DNA of 64,000 nucleotides from Rhizobium ruizarguesonis (GTDB lineage Bacteria > Pseudomonadota > Alphaproteobacteria > Rhizobiales > Rhizobiaceae). Every line of letters starts with the position of its first letter. Position 1 is the first letter of the stretch. Below are positions 41,568 through 50,092 of the stretch, one piece after another. Below the pieces are notes generated by a model that had not been told where the DNA came from, made no database searches, and saw only the letters and a list, made by a program, of their open reading frames with translations. The position numbers and the translations under genes were made by a program. The stretch is from the NCBI RefSeq assembly GCF_012349115.1, contig NZ_PQIG01000144.1, forward strand, positions 62,001-126,000, read 5' to 3'.

Positions 41568-42430
41568 TTCTCGAACCAAGCTTCGAATGGCCGTCGCTCA
41601 AATTCGTCCAGTGCTCCGCCGGGTGTGGAATTGAAGATGCGGATATCACTCGCTCTCGCGATATTTGCGATGGCTCGATATTGTCGCCACAGCCGCGCCA
41701 GCTGCTGAAACTCGTCGTGGCGGCCCCTTGTCAGCGTGCCGTCCGCATTTACGGTGAAATCTTTTCCCTTTTGCGCCTTAAGGTCAAACGCATATTGGTA
41801 GGTTGAAGACAGGAAACGATCGTGGTCGACGCCGAGCAGGATGATCTCTTTGAAACCAAGATACATCGCTATCATCAAGGCCATCACCGGCACCGACTCG
41901 ACACGAGGGACCGGTTGAGAGATATCGACGATTTCCTCTGATGTTTTTTCGTCGAAGCTTTCACCGAGCACGAGATACCGAACCGTTCGCCCTGAAAACA
42001 GATTGTGTTTTCGAACCAGCTCCGCTTCAGTGGAACTGAGAAACAGTTCCGCGGCGCCCAAGTGCGAATGCATCTCTTTAAACCAGTCGATCACATCCTC
42101 CGATGTCATCGATACGTAGGTAATTTGCGGAACACAATGATAACGAGACTGGAACTTGTCGAAATCGGAGTGCAGGTAACCATTGGAAACGGTTATAACG
42201 GTTTCGCCCTGAAGTCGCGACAGATCCAAGCCCTTGACGCTTGGGCCATTGCCTAAAATAAAACAGCGCTGCCCCGCGTGCAGACCAGCAAGCTGTGTAT
42301 TTTCTGCCAGCGAACTCGCGACATCAGCAGAGAATTTGTGACGATTTTTTAGCCTGCGCTTCAGCTCATGCACACCATAGGGGAGCAGCATGGAGCCAAA
42401 GGTCAAAATCTTTCTCAAAGCTGCAGCCAC
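41564..42430 (-). CDS. DUF115 / MptE-like family protein
   Basis: 288 residues starting with GTG at 42430 after GAGGTGG. Diagnostic is CFILGNGPSVKGLDLSRLQG near residue 56, a nucleotide-binding loop shared by DUF115 proteins, motility accessory factors and some glycosyltransferase-like proteins that handle nonulosonic acids. Also FKEIILLGVDHDRFL near 193. DUF115/Maf proteins are known to transfer pseudaminic or legionaminic acid to flagellin, so this may be the transferase for the product of the NeuB block upstream. That is inference. Confidence 0.75.
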   Translation of the reverse strand: MAAALRKILTFGSMLLPYGVHELKRRLKNRHKFSADVASSLAENTQLAGLHAGQRCFILGNGPSVKGLDLSRLQGETVITVSNGYLHSDFDKFQSRYHCVPQITYVSMTSEDVIDWFKEMHSHLGAAELFLSSTEAELVRKHNLFSGRTVRYLVLGESFDEKTSEEIVDISQPVPRVESVPVMALMIAMYLGFKEIILLGVDHDRFLSSTYQYAFDLKAQKGKDFTVNADGTLTRGRHDEFQQLARLWRQYRAIANIARASDIRIFNSTPGGALDEFERRPFEAWFEK

Positions 42431-43047
42431 TTTACCACCTCGAAAACCTCCGCGTATTTTACACCGATGCGCTGGCCGGCGTTCTCGGCTTCATTGCGGA
42501 AGAAGCTCACCCATTTCCGCCCCGTGCGCTCCATCTCGGATTCATGGGCAAGGATCGCCTTTTCCTTCTGGTCCCAATGGGAGGTGATGTCGACGTAGAA
42601 ATTTCCCCTGAAATCCACCGTCGAATGATACCAGTTGCTGCGGTACATCAGGAGGCGGGGCACATGGCGGCAGCTGTGCAGTGACGCCCGCGACAAGGCC
42701 AGATGGTCATGGTGGATGTCTCCGACCCAGTGGGTGTAAACCATATCGATCTTCAGATCCTGCACGAGCTTGAGGATCTCGATATTCAGCGGATCGACGA
42801 ATTCGATCTGGAGCGTTTTGAATTCGCCGCAAAACATCTTGTCGACGCCGAGAATTTCCATCGCAGCATCCGCTTCCGCTCTGGCAACCTGGCTGCTGCG
42901 CACGGACTGATCATACTGGTTGGAAAAGCCGGATACGGTCGCGACATAGACATACACCGTGTCGCCGTTTGCAGCATGGCGTGCCAGTGCACCGCCACAG
43001 CCCAGTTCCACGTCGTCAAAATGGGCACCGATCGCGAGAATATTCAT
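42415..43047 (-). CDS. PIG-L family deacetylase
   Basis: 210 residues from the ATG at 43047 (MNILAIGAHFDDVELGCGG). Zinc-binding AHFDD near 8-12 and HHDH near 112 are the family hallmarks, and the length fits. PIG-L enzymes remove N-acetyl groups from GlcNAc-containing substrates. Here it may free an amino group on a sugar intermediate so that another acyl group can be added. ATGA overlap with wbqC; 16-bp overlap with the DUF115 gene. Confidence 0.88.
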   Translation of the reverse strand: MNILAIGAHFDDVELGCGGALARHAANGDTVYVYVATVSGFSNQYDQSVRSSQVARAEADAAMEILGVDKMFCGEFKTLQIEFVDPLNIEILKLVQDLKIDMVYTHWVGDIHHDHLALSRASLHSCRHVPRLLMYRSNWYHSTVDFRGNFYVDITSHWDQKEKAILAHESEMERTGRKWVSFFRNEAENAGQRIGVKYAEVFEVVKWLQL

Positions 43048-43745
43048 TTGCAACTCCAGAGCAGGTCACGCGTGCCTGCAATACCACAATTCAGCAGTGT
43101 GTCGAGAATGCTGAGATAGGGCATGAACTCGCCGAAGGGCTGTGGATAAACCGGATGGACGAAATGTTGCCATTCGATCTCGATCCCGGCTGTCTCGAAC
43201 ACCTCAGGCCGCATATAGTCGCGTGCACCCAGACCTGAGAGATAACGACTCGCTCCCACTTTGCGCAGCAGTTCGACAAGCAACTCGTTCTTATGCCCTT
43301 CCGGGTTTAACGTGCTCGACCGCACCGTCGGCATGGTAATTTCAAGCATATCCAGGATGCCCTCCAGGAAATGCATGTTAAAATCGACCAACAGGTCAAA
43401 CCGCTTGCCGTAGAGGGCCTCGATGTGGGGAAAGACCTCGCTCCAACCGGCAGACTTGCGATAATTTTCGCGAAGCAGGGAAAGGTTTTGGTCTATCCAG
43501 CCGGTGCCGGGCGCCAGTTCCACCTCGTTGATCGGGGTGCCGAGCCTCGGCTTTCTAATTCCGACGGTGAGCCACCGATCGCCCTGTGCCGTCTTTATTT
43601 TGTCACGGTGCGTCCAGCTCTTGCTCGTACCATGCACAAACTGAACGTGATCGAGAACGATATAGAGATTGGCATTCAAAAAACGCTGAAAAAAGCCGAG
43701 ATATGAGGCGAAATCCGGCTGATGAATAACCGCTGTGATGGTCAT
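43044..43745 (-). CDS. WbqC family protein
   Basis: 233 residues. The opening VIHQPDFASYLGFFQRFLNA and the DHVQFVHGTSKSWTHRDKIK segment are typical of WbqC, a family recurrent in O-antigen loci whose chemistry was undefined when I learned it; an N-acyl- or aminotransfer-related role has been suggested from context. Here it lies between the PseG-like and PIG-L genes, overlapping both by four bases. Confidence 0.85.
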   Translation of the reverse strand: MTITAVIHQPDFASYLGFFQRFLNANLYIVLDHVQFVHGTSKSWTHRDKIKTAQGDRWLTVGIRKPRLGTPINEVELAPGTGWIDQNLSLLRENYRKSAGWSEVFPHIEALYGKRFDLLVDFNMHFLEGILDMLEITMPTVRSSTLNPEGHKNELLVELLRKVGASRYLSGLGARDYMRPEVFETAGIEIEWQHFVHPVYPQPFGEFMPYLSILDTLLNCGIAGTRDLLWSCK

Positions 43746-44707
43746 GCAGCCAGTCTTTCCAGCAAATCGGCAACGCGGCCGACCCCGCCAAGGTCCACCT
43801 TGGTCATGGCAGTCTCGCTCATGCTCCTGATGGGGATCGGCGTTTCCAGGATGCCGAGGTCGAACGCCGAGTGATGCCCCGCAAAGAACGCCGCTCCCAG
43901 ATCTTCGAGCGCACGCCCGACCGGGATTTCAAAAGGTTCGTTGGCGATCACCACACACGGCAAGCCAGCCGCACAGGCTTCGAATGGGGTAACACCGCCG
44001 CCGGTAATCGCCAGATCGTGTCCATGCATCTCTGCCGCAAGCGATGGCACCTGGTTGAGCAGTTTGAACCGACCCGGTGCAGCGGTCGCGACGACCTCTT
44101 CAAGCTCCGCCATGTGTTGGAAGCTCGGGCCTGTAACGATGGTGACAGGAAAAGGCTTGCTGCTCAGCCATTTGGCAACGCGGACGGTCACTCCGTAGGT
44201 ATCGGCGCCGCCGAGCGTGACAAGGATTGATGCAAGGCTTTGCCGAAGTCTGCGAAACGCCGCGATTTCAGGATTGAGTATCATATACTCCACCCCCAGC
44301 CGAACATCCTTGCCCTTGAGACCCTCAGTCTTTTCGAACAGGAGAGCGCAGATATTCACGTCGGCAAGTTCCGCGCCATCACCACGATCATCAAAGGTAA
44401 CGAGCTTGGCGCCCAAACGCTTAATCGTCTCGCTGTGGGATCGCTGCGTGTTCAGGCGGTCATTAATCCAGACTGAAGATGATGCATCGGGTTCGATAAA
44501 GCCATTCTCCCATCCGGTCACGGAGGCGAGGTCATGAAGCGCCACATCAAAGCCGCGCTCTCGGATGATTCTCAACGAATTCGGATGATCGTTCGCTAAA
44601 AATAGGACCGGATGACCGCGTGAACGCAGTTCGGTGGCGAGCGTCAACGACCGAAACAGATGCCCCATGCCGCGTGCATGTGAACTTTCTATGCAGAAGA
44701 CGAACAT
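43742..44707 (-). CDS. PseG/SpsG-like UDP-sugar hydrolase or glycosyltransferase-fold protein
   Basis: 321 residues from the ATG at 44707 (MFVFCIESSHARGMGHLFRS). The His of GMGHLFRSLTLATEL and the C-terminal GGGVTPFEACAAGLP with GGADTYGV are the PseG/SpsG pattern. PseG cleaves the nucleotide from an NDP-2,4-diacetamido sugar so that the free sugar can enter the NeuB-type condensation. Overlaps the cytidylyltransferase by 19 bp. In Bacillus, spsE-spsF-spsG form a comparable trio. Confidence 0.82.
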   Translation of the reverse strand: MFVFCIESSHARGMGHLFRSLTLATELRSRGHPVLFLANDHPNSLRIIRERGFDVALHDLASVTGWENGFIEPDASSSVWINDRLNTQRSHSETIKRLGAKLVTFDDRGDGAELADVNICALLFEKTEGLKGKDVRLGVEYMILNPEIAAFRRLRQSLASILVTLGGADTYGVTVRVAKWLSSKPFPVTIVTGPSFQHMAELEEVVATAAPGRFKLLNQVPSLAAEMHGHDLAITGGGVTPFEACAAGLPCVVIANEPFEIPVGRALEDLGAAFFAGHHSAFDLGILETPIPIRSMSETAMTKVDLGGVGRVADLLERLAA

Positions 44708-45366
44708 AGTCTGATTGCTTCTTCTGTCCCGAGCCAGTTCCCACCCCCCCGCGCTGCCAGAGCACAAGCACGTCTCCAGTCTTCCTCAGTATCTACCGTC
44801 AGACGCAGATTTGGGGATATTTTGGCTGGAGGCACATCGAGCTGGCCAATCTTGAACAACTCCGGCCGGTCGGTGAAGTATTCATTCACGTGCTCGCGAT
44901 GGTGCGGCAGCTTTCCCTCGCGATGACTGCGTGAGAGCGCTTCGAAGGTAAATATTTCGGCGCCGACGCCTATAGGCAACTGGCCGAACGCATGCGTGTA
45001 GTCGAATCCCTGTCTTTGGTGCAAATCGATCAGCCTTTCGAGCTCCTCGATGTCAGTGAAAGGATTATCCGCGGTCAATCGAACAATGTCGGACATTCCG
45101 AGCGATTTTGCGCATTGAAAATAACGATCGAGAACATCGGCTTCGTCGCCACGAAAGCAGCTTACGCCATGCTCAAGGCACCAGGCTTCGACAACATCGT
45201 TCTCGCTGGCCGATGATGTTGCAACGACAACCCTAGCAGGCCGCTTCAACATCTGAAGCCTACCCAGGACATGTTCGAGAAGCGGCTTGCCGGAAATGTC
45301 GCGAAGCACCTTTCCAGGTAATCGAGTCGATCCCATGCGCGCCTGGATAATGATTCCAAGCGTCAC
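44689..45366 (-). CDS. SpsF-like cytidylyltransferase
   Basis: 225 residues. IIIQARMGSTRLPGKVLRDI is the CMP-sugar synthetase/SpsF nucleotide-binding start, followed by RLTADNPFTDIEELERL near 95. It activates a nonulosonic acid as its CMP derivative in related clusters. The GTG at 45366 overlaps the neuB stop (GTGA, 45363-45366), so translation is coupled. It is much shorter than bifunctional NeuA proteins. Confidence 0.85.
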   Translation of the reverse strand: MTLGIIIQARMGSTRLPGKVLRDISGKPLLEHVLGRLQMLKRPARVVVATSSASENDVVEAWCLEHGVSCFRGDEADVLDRYFQCAKSLGMSDIVRLTADNPFTDIEELERLIDLHQRQGFDYTHAFGQLPIGVGAEIFTFEALSRSHREGKLPHHREHVNEYFTDRPELFKIGQLDVPPAKISPNLRLTVDTEEDWRRACALAARGGGNWLGTEEAIRLCSSSA

Positions 45367-46379
45367 GCCAGATCGCTCCACTGGAGAACGGCGTCCGCAT
45401 CGAGATCCTTTACGAGCCGCCGCCCCGCAAGAGTTTCGAGATGCTTAGGTTCAATCCCTGTCCCAGGCCGTTTGACCGAGATGTCACCGGCAGAGATGAC
45501 ATGGCCGGTTTTGAGCGGTCGATTGACGACAATGCTCTTGCGGTTGTTCAATCTTGTCGTCGCTTCACTGGCGGCCGGTTCCTTGCGACCACTGCCTTTC
45601 ATGACCTCGAACGCACGGATCGCATCCACAAGCCATTTCATTTCCGCCGGATCGGCCGAGAGCATGTGGTCGGGACCATCAGCGGCCTTGTCGTAGGTGA
45701 AATGCCGCTCGATGACCCGGGCGCCCATCGCGACCGCACAAAGGCTCGCGACAGGGTTCAATGTATGGTCGGAATAGCCAACGTCGAGATCCGGAAACGC
45801 CTCCATCATCGTTTGCATTGCACGCAGGTTCACATTTTCCGGATGCGTCGGATAGCTTGTGATGGCGTGCAGCAGAATGAGCTTCTGATTGCCAGCCTCC
45901 TTGATTGCGGCGACAGATTCCCGAACCTCTTCGAGCGTCGACATCCCCGTCGACAAGATTATCGGCTTGCCCGTTTTTGCCAGATAGCGAAGAAAGGGAA
46001 TGTTGACTGCATCGTCCGAACCTACCTTGTGGGCACCAACTCCACACTGCTCGAGCAGATCGACATCCGTTTCGTGTGAGGGCGACGAAAACCAGTCCAG
46101 CGCTTGCTCCTCGGCATAGCGGAAAACCGCTTCGTGAAGCTCGTGACCGATTTCATATTTACGGAAAAGCTCGAATTGCGAGGTAACGCCGGTGTTTTCC
46201 ATATCGAACATGGCGTTCCGGCTCGACAGGGTCTCTGCGCGATAAGTCTGGAGCTTGACAGCATCCACGCCGGACGCCTTGGCCTCGTCGATCAGCCGTC
46301 TTGCCTGATCAAAAGTCGTAAAATTCCCGCCGATTTCGGCGATAATATAACACCGGTCAGGTCGGTAGTTCCGGAACAT
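45363..46379 (-). CDS. NeuB/PseI/SpsE-type nonulosonate synthase
   Basis: 338 residues. The barrel (IIAEIGGNFTTFDQARRLID, PIILSTGMSTLEEV near 143, DVGYSDHTLNP near 203) condenses PEP with a six-carbon amino sugar to a nine-carbon acid; a C-terminal antifreeze-like SAF domain begins near 275 (KRPGTGIEPKHLETL). GGGAG-type ribosome site before the ATG at 46379. The substrate class (N-acetylmannosamine, 6-deoxy-Alt diNAc or other) cannot be fixed; context is unusual (see findings). Confidence 0.87.
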   Translation of the reverse strand: MFRNYRPDRCYIIAEIGGNFTTFDQARRLIDEAKASGVDAVKLQTYRAETLSSRNAMFDMENTGVTSQFELFRKYEIGHELHEAVFRYAEEQALDWFSSPSHETDVDLLEQCGVGAHKVGSDDAVNIPFLRYLAKTGKPIILSTGMSTLEEVRESVAAIKEAGNQKLILLHAITSYPTHPENVNLRAMQTMMEAFPDLDVGYSDHTLNPVASLCAVAMGARVIERHFTYDKAADGPDHMLSADPAEMKWLVDAIRAFEVMKGSGRKEPAASEATTRLNNRKSIVVNRPLKTGHVISAGDISVKRPGTGIEPKHLETLAGRRLVKDLDADAVLQWSDLA

Positions 46380-46495
46380 CTGCTACTCCCGCAATTCACT
46401 ATACAGCCGGCGTTCCAATAGCGGTAACACAGCTCAGTCCAGCTCTGTGCGATGTCATCCCGCACACGACCGGTATACGACTCCCGGCTGCTTCT

Positions 46496-47566
46496 CTACT
46501 TTCCGATTTCCTGAGCCCGATCCACGTAATTCCGGACGATCACTTTCCGGCCGCAGATTTCGGTCGGCTCGTCATCCGTCAGGCGAGGCAGGTAGCATCG
46601 GCGGCATACTTCGCTTTTCAAGAAGCCCTGCGGTTCTTTGTGCAAGGCGCGGACTGCATTCATTTTTTCGCCGTGCCAAATCTGGTGTACCGTCTCCGTC
46701 GTCGCGTCACCAATGACTTCGCGATTTTCCTCATCGTTCGAGCACTTCATCACAAGCCCGTCGGCGCCGATAACGAGGCGCTGGTATTGTTGTGGGCAGG
46801 TGAAGTTATCCAGATATTGAACGTCAGAATCGTTTCCGAGATAATCGATCAGCGGATTGAAGGCGACTAGATCCACGTGAGGTGCAAACGTCTCATAGTA
46901 AAGATCCGGATTTTCCCTGATCGCCGGCCAGATGCCCTGCACCTTAATGACCGGACGATGGAGCCCGCGCTCGTCTTTGTACTTCTTGATGTCCTTGATC
47001 TTGTCGAGTAGCGCCTCGAACTTGATCGGCTTGCGGATCTTTTCGTAGGTCTCACCGGTGCCGTCGATCGAAACGGTGATCCAGTCGATGCCGGCGTCGA
47101 CAAGCTGAGCGAAATAATCTCTGTTGAGCTTGAAGCCGTGGGTGAGGGTCGAGACTTCCTTGATCCCATGGTCCTTGGCATAGCGCACGCAGTCAGCGAA
47201 GCGCTTGTGCAGTGTGGCCTCGCCACGCAGCGACAGACGGATCGCAGGAACCTTGCCGCCGATCTCATCGATGATACGGCAGTAGAGATCCCAGTCCATC
47301 CGCGTCGTGTTCACACTTTTCTTGAACTCGTCGCTGATCGTATAGCACATCGGGCAGCGCAGATTGCAGATCGATGCCAACTCGAGATCGACGAGCAGCG
47401 GATAATCCGAAACCTGCTGGTTCAGGGCATATTCCGACCACTTGCGACGGTAATCTGCGTATTCGGCTTCCCACCCTTCGCCCCGGAATTTGTCGAACGC
47501 GGCTTCGCGCTCGACGGTGTCCATCGAGTAGTTGCCCTTGTTGATCGGAACGTAACGTTCGTTCAA
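46496..47566 (-). CDS. Radical SAM/SPASM-domain enzyme
   Basis: 356 residues. The radical SAM cluster is CNLRCPMC (Cys67, 71, 74), with SIDGTGETYEKIR near 180. The C-terminal SPASM part shows DNFTCPQQYQRLVIGADG, MKCSNDEEN and EVCRRCYLPR, ligating a second cluster. The start is a TTG at 47566, seven bases after AAGGAG. Such proteins in sugar loci are mostly uncharacterised; possible reactions are dehydration, epimerisation or carbon-skeleton changes of the sugar. A 116-bp gap separates it from neuB, the widest inside the block. Confidence 0.86.
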   Translation of the reverse strand: MNERYVPINKGNYSMDTVEREAAFDKFRGEGWEAEYADYRRKWSEYALNQQVSDYPLLVDLELASICNLRCPMCYTISDEFKKSVNTTRMDWDLYCRIIDEIGGKVPAIRLSLRGEATLHKRFADCVRYAKDHGIKEVSTLTHGFKLNRDYFAQLVDAGIDWITVSIDGTGETYEKIRKPIKFEALLDKIKDIKKYKDERGLHRPVIKVQGIWPAIRENPDLYYETFAPHVDLVAFNPLIDYLGNDSDVQYLDNFTCPQQYQRLVIGADGLVMKCSNDEENREVIGDATTETVHQIWHGEKMNAVRALHKEPQGFLKSEVCRRCYLPRLTDDEPTEICGRKVIVRNYVDRAQEIGK

Positions 47567-47567
47567 T

Positions 47568-48413
47568 TTACGACTCCTTCATCGTCGCGCGGATTCCGGC
47601 CGGCAGATCCCATTCCGGTCGCCATCCGAGAACGGCGCGAGCCCGCGTGATATCGGCCCGCACGTCAGGTATTTCATTCCGCCGAACTGTGCAAGATGAC
47701 GCTACAGGTAGAGCAGTGCCGGCAGCTTCTTGCAAGATGTCGATTATTTCCTGCACCGAATACGACGTTCCGGAGCCGATATTGATGCAATGGTAGCCTT
47801 CCAAGACGTCCATGGCCTTGGCAAAGGCGCTCAGGACATCGTCAACGAAGATATAGTCACGCCGGGGACTGAGATCCAGGACCTGTATTTCCTGCTTCGC
47901 CCGTATCTGGTTCAGAAGCGTCGGTATCAGAAATTCGGGTCGCTGCCCTGCGCCATATATATTGAAAAGACGCAATACCACCACCGGTATCTGCTCGTGC
48001 GTGGCGGCGAACTCACAAAGCTGTTCGGCAAGATGTTTGGAGAGAGCGTAAGGGTTGTTCGGCCTGACCGGATCGCTTTCATGGATCGGTAGCCGGTCAG
48101 GCACTCCGTAAACATAGGCGCTTGCGAACACGAATTTGGCCTTGTGCCGCTTGCACCAGTTCAAAGCATGTTGCGTTCCGAGGACGTTGGCGGCCGTGAA
48201 ACTCGGTCCTTGGCTCCAGCTATCTGGAACAAATGTCCTGCCGGCAAGGTGAAACAGCGTGCGTGCGGCTGGAAGCTCCTGCCAAACCTTTTCTTCGCTT
48301 ATGTCACCATGCGTTCGGTCAAGCGCAAGCACGTCAAAACCGGCCTCCTTGAGCCGTCTGACCAGACGGCTCCCGAGAAAACCGCCAGCACCGGTGACGA
48401 TGGCATCAACCAT
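47568..48413 (-). CDS. NAD-dependent epimerase/dehydratase (extended SDR)
   Basis: 281 residues. GAGGFLGSRLVRRL at 8-21, LFHLAGRTFVPDSW near 54, FASAYVYG near 95 and YALSKHLAEQL near 122 give a complete catalytic set. It overlaps the nucleotidyltransferase by eight bases. In this block it is the natural candidate for reducing or epimerising the 4-keto sugar made by the LegB-like enzyme. Confidence 0.88.
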   Translation of the reverse strand: MVDAIVTGAGGFLGSRLVRRLKEAGFDVLALDRTHGDISEEKVWQELPAARTLFHLAGRTFVPDSWSQGPSFTAANVLGTQHALNWCKRHKAKFVFASAYVYGVPDRLPIHESDPVRPNNPYALSKHLAEQLCEFAATHEQIPVVVLRLFNIYGAGQRPEFLIPTLLNQIRAKQEIQVLDLSPRRDYIFVDDVLSAFAKAMDVLEGYHCINIGSGTSYSVQEIIDILQEAAGTALPVASSCTVRRNEIPDVRADITRARAVLGWRPEWDLPAGIRATMKES

Positions 48414-49119
48414 TCAAGAACCTGGACCGCATGGATTCAAACTGCTCGATCGCCAAGGCATAATCGTCAGGCCGTCCGATATCGAGCCAATAGCCTGCAA
48501 AATCTCGAACCGTGGCCGGCTTGCCGGCCGCAAGAAGATCAAGCATCAACTGATCGAAGCCGTAGGCACCACCTTGTGGTATGTGCTCCACGGCCCTCGA
48601 AGACACCATGTAGACGCCCATGCTGACTTTGTATTCAGCCGTCGGTTTCTCTCGAAAACCGGTCAGCAGCCCGGCCTCGCCGGTGTCAAGAACGCCATAG
48701 TCTATGCGATGCTGACGCGTCTTGGACGAGATCGTGAATATATTCCCGTCGCGGACGTGAGCATCATGAAAATCGGCATAGTTGAGATCCGTCAGAATGT
48801 CGCCGTTCATCACCAGGAAATTCTCCGGCAGATCCTTTATCAGCCGCAGCGGCCCCATGGTGCCAAGAGGCTCGTCCTCGAGCGAATAGTCGATGCGTAC
48901 ACCCCACTTGTCGCCATCCTGGAAGAAAGCCTTGATCAGCTCGGCCTGGTGGTTGACGGCAAGTGTTATATGTTGAAATCCGCCTGATATCAGCTGACGA
49001 ATAATCACCTCAAGAATAGGATAGTCGCCGATCGGCATCAGTGGCTTGGGAAGCACGACAGTATACGGCCGCAACCGCGTTCCCATTCCGCCCGCCAGAA
49101 TGACTGCGCGCCTAGACAT
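48406..49119 (-). CDS. Sugar-phosphate nucleotidyltransferase (PtmE/GlmU-N-like)
   Basis: 237 residues. VILAGGMGTRLRPYTVVLPK at 6-25, then NGDILTDLNY near 105 with the metal-binding Asp and KVSMGVYM near 163. No C-terminal CBS pair or left-handed helix is present, so it is a minimal nucleotidyltransferase. Next to the LegB-like gene it resembles PtmE, the guanylyltransferase of legionaminic-acid synthesis. It would make the NDP-hexosamine that LegB dehydrates. The base used cannot be told. Confidence 0.82.
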   Translation of the reverse strand: MSRRAVILAGGMGTRLRPYTVVLPKPLMPIGDYPILEVIIRQLISGGFQHITLAVNHQAELIKAFFQDGDKWGVRIDYSLEDEPLGTMGPLRLIKDLPENFLVMNGDILTDLNYADFHDAHVRDGNIFTISSKTRQHRIDYGVLDTGEAGLLTGFREKPTAEYKVSMGVYMVSSRAVEHIPQGGAYGFDQLMLDLLAAGKPATVRDFAGYWLDIGRPDDYALAIEQFESMRSRFLNG

Positions 49120-50092
49120 TGAAGATATCCGCCTTGTATCTCGCCAGGTTCTGCGGCTGACGCAGCCAGTCGATCGTCGCTTTCAGACCATCTTCCAAGC
49201 TGTAACGCGGCGAAAATCCTGTCAGAGATTTGATCAGGCTGTTGTCGCAGCACAGACGCTCCACTTCGCTGTTTGCCGGACGCAAACGCTGTTCGTCGCA
49301 TTCGATCTCCACGCTGACGCCGATGATGTCGGCGATCAGCTGGACGGTATCGCCGATCGATATCTCGCTGCCCGAGCCGATATTGACCGTCTGTCCGATG
49401 GCTTCGTCGCAGGCCGCGAGTGCCAGAAAGCCGTCGCATGTATCCTGCACGAAATTGAAATCCCGGGTGGGCGAGAGCGCACCAAGCTTCAGCGTCGTTC
49501 GTCCACTCAGAAGCTGCGAAATCACAGTCGGAATAACCGCCCTTGCAGATTGTCGCGGGCCGAAAGTGTTGAAAGGCCGTGCGATCGTCACCGGTAGGTC
49601 AAAACTCGAATGATAACTGTATGCCATCGCGTCAGCACCGATTTTTGACGCCGAATAGGGCGACTGTGCCTGCAGCGGATGACTTTCGCTGATTGGGACA
49701 AAGCGAGCCGTTCCGTAGACCTCGCTGGTCGAGGTCTGGATGACGCGGCCAACGCTGGCATCGAGAGCGCCCTGAAGCACATTCAACGTGCCATTAATGT
49801 TGGTGTCCACATAGCTGGACGGCGCCTGATAGGAATAGGGAATAGCGATGAGAGCGGCCAGGTGAAATATCGTATCCACCTCTTTGGCAACGCTGCGCAT
49901 CTGAGCTGGATCGCGGACGTCGCCGAGGATCACCTCGAACTTGCCGCGGTATTCAGACTGGTCCAGCCAGCCCCAGCTGGAAAACGAGTTGTACTGGCAA
50001 AGGGCGCGGACTTCGACGCCCGACCTGACCAGCGTCTCAACAAGATGAGAACCGATAAACCCATCTGCCCCAGTAACAAGCGCTCTCTTCAT
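49112..50092 (-). CDS. LegB-like NDP-sugar 4,6-dehydratase
   Basis: 326 residues. TGADGFIGSHLVETLVRSG at 8-26, YNSFSSWGWLDQ near 39, FHLAALIAIPYSYQAPSSYV near 83, QTSTSEVYG near 118 and YSASKIGADAMAYSYHSSF near 146. The NSFSSWGWLD and IAIPYSY segments match LegB (GDP-GlcNAc 4,6-dehydratase of legionaminic-acid synthesis) as I know it. Overlaps the nucleotidyltransferase after it by eight bases and wzt before it by four. The usual LegC aminotransferase partner is not adjacent. Confidence 0.83.
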   Translation of the reverse strand: MKRALVTGADGFIGSHLVETLVRSGVEVRALCQYNSFSSWGWLDQSEYRGKFEVILGDVRDPAQMRSVAKEVDTIFHLAALIAIPYSYQAPSSYVDTNINGTLNVLQGALDASVGRVIQTSTSEVYGTARFVPISESHPLQAQSPYSASKIGADAMAYSYHSSFDLPVTIARPFNTFGPRQSARAVIPTVISQLLSGRTTLKLGALSPTRDFNFVQDTCDGFLALAACDEAIGQTVNIGSGSEISIGDTVQLIADIIGVSVEIECDEQRLRPANSEVERLCCDNSLIKSLTGFSPRYSLEDGLKATIDWLRQPQNLARYKADIFNV

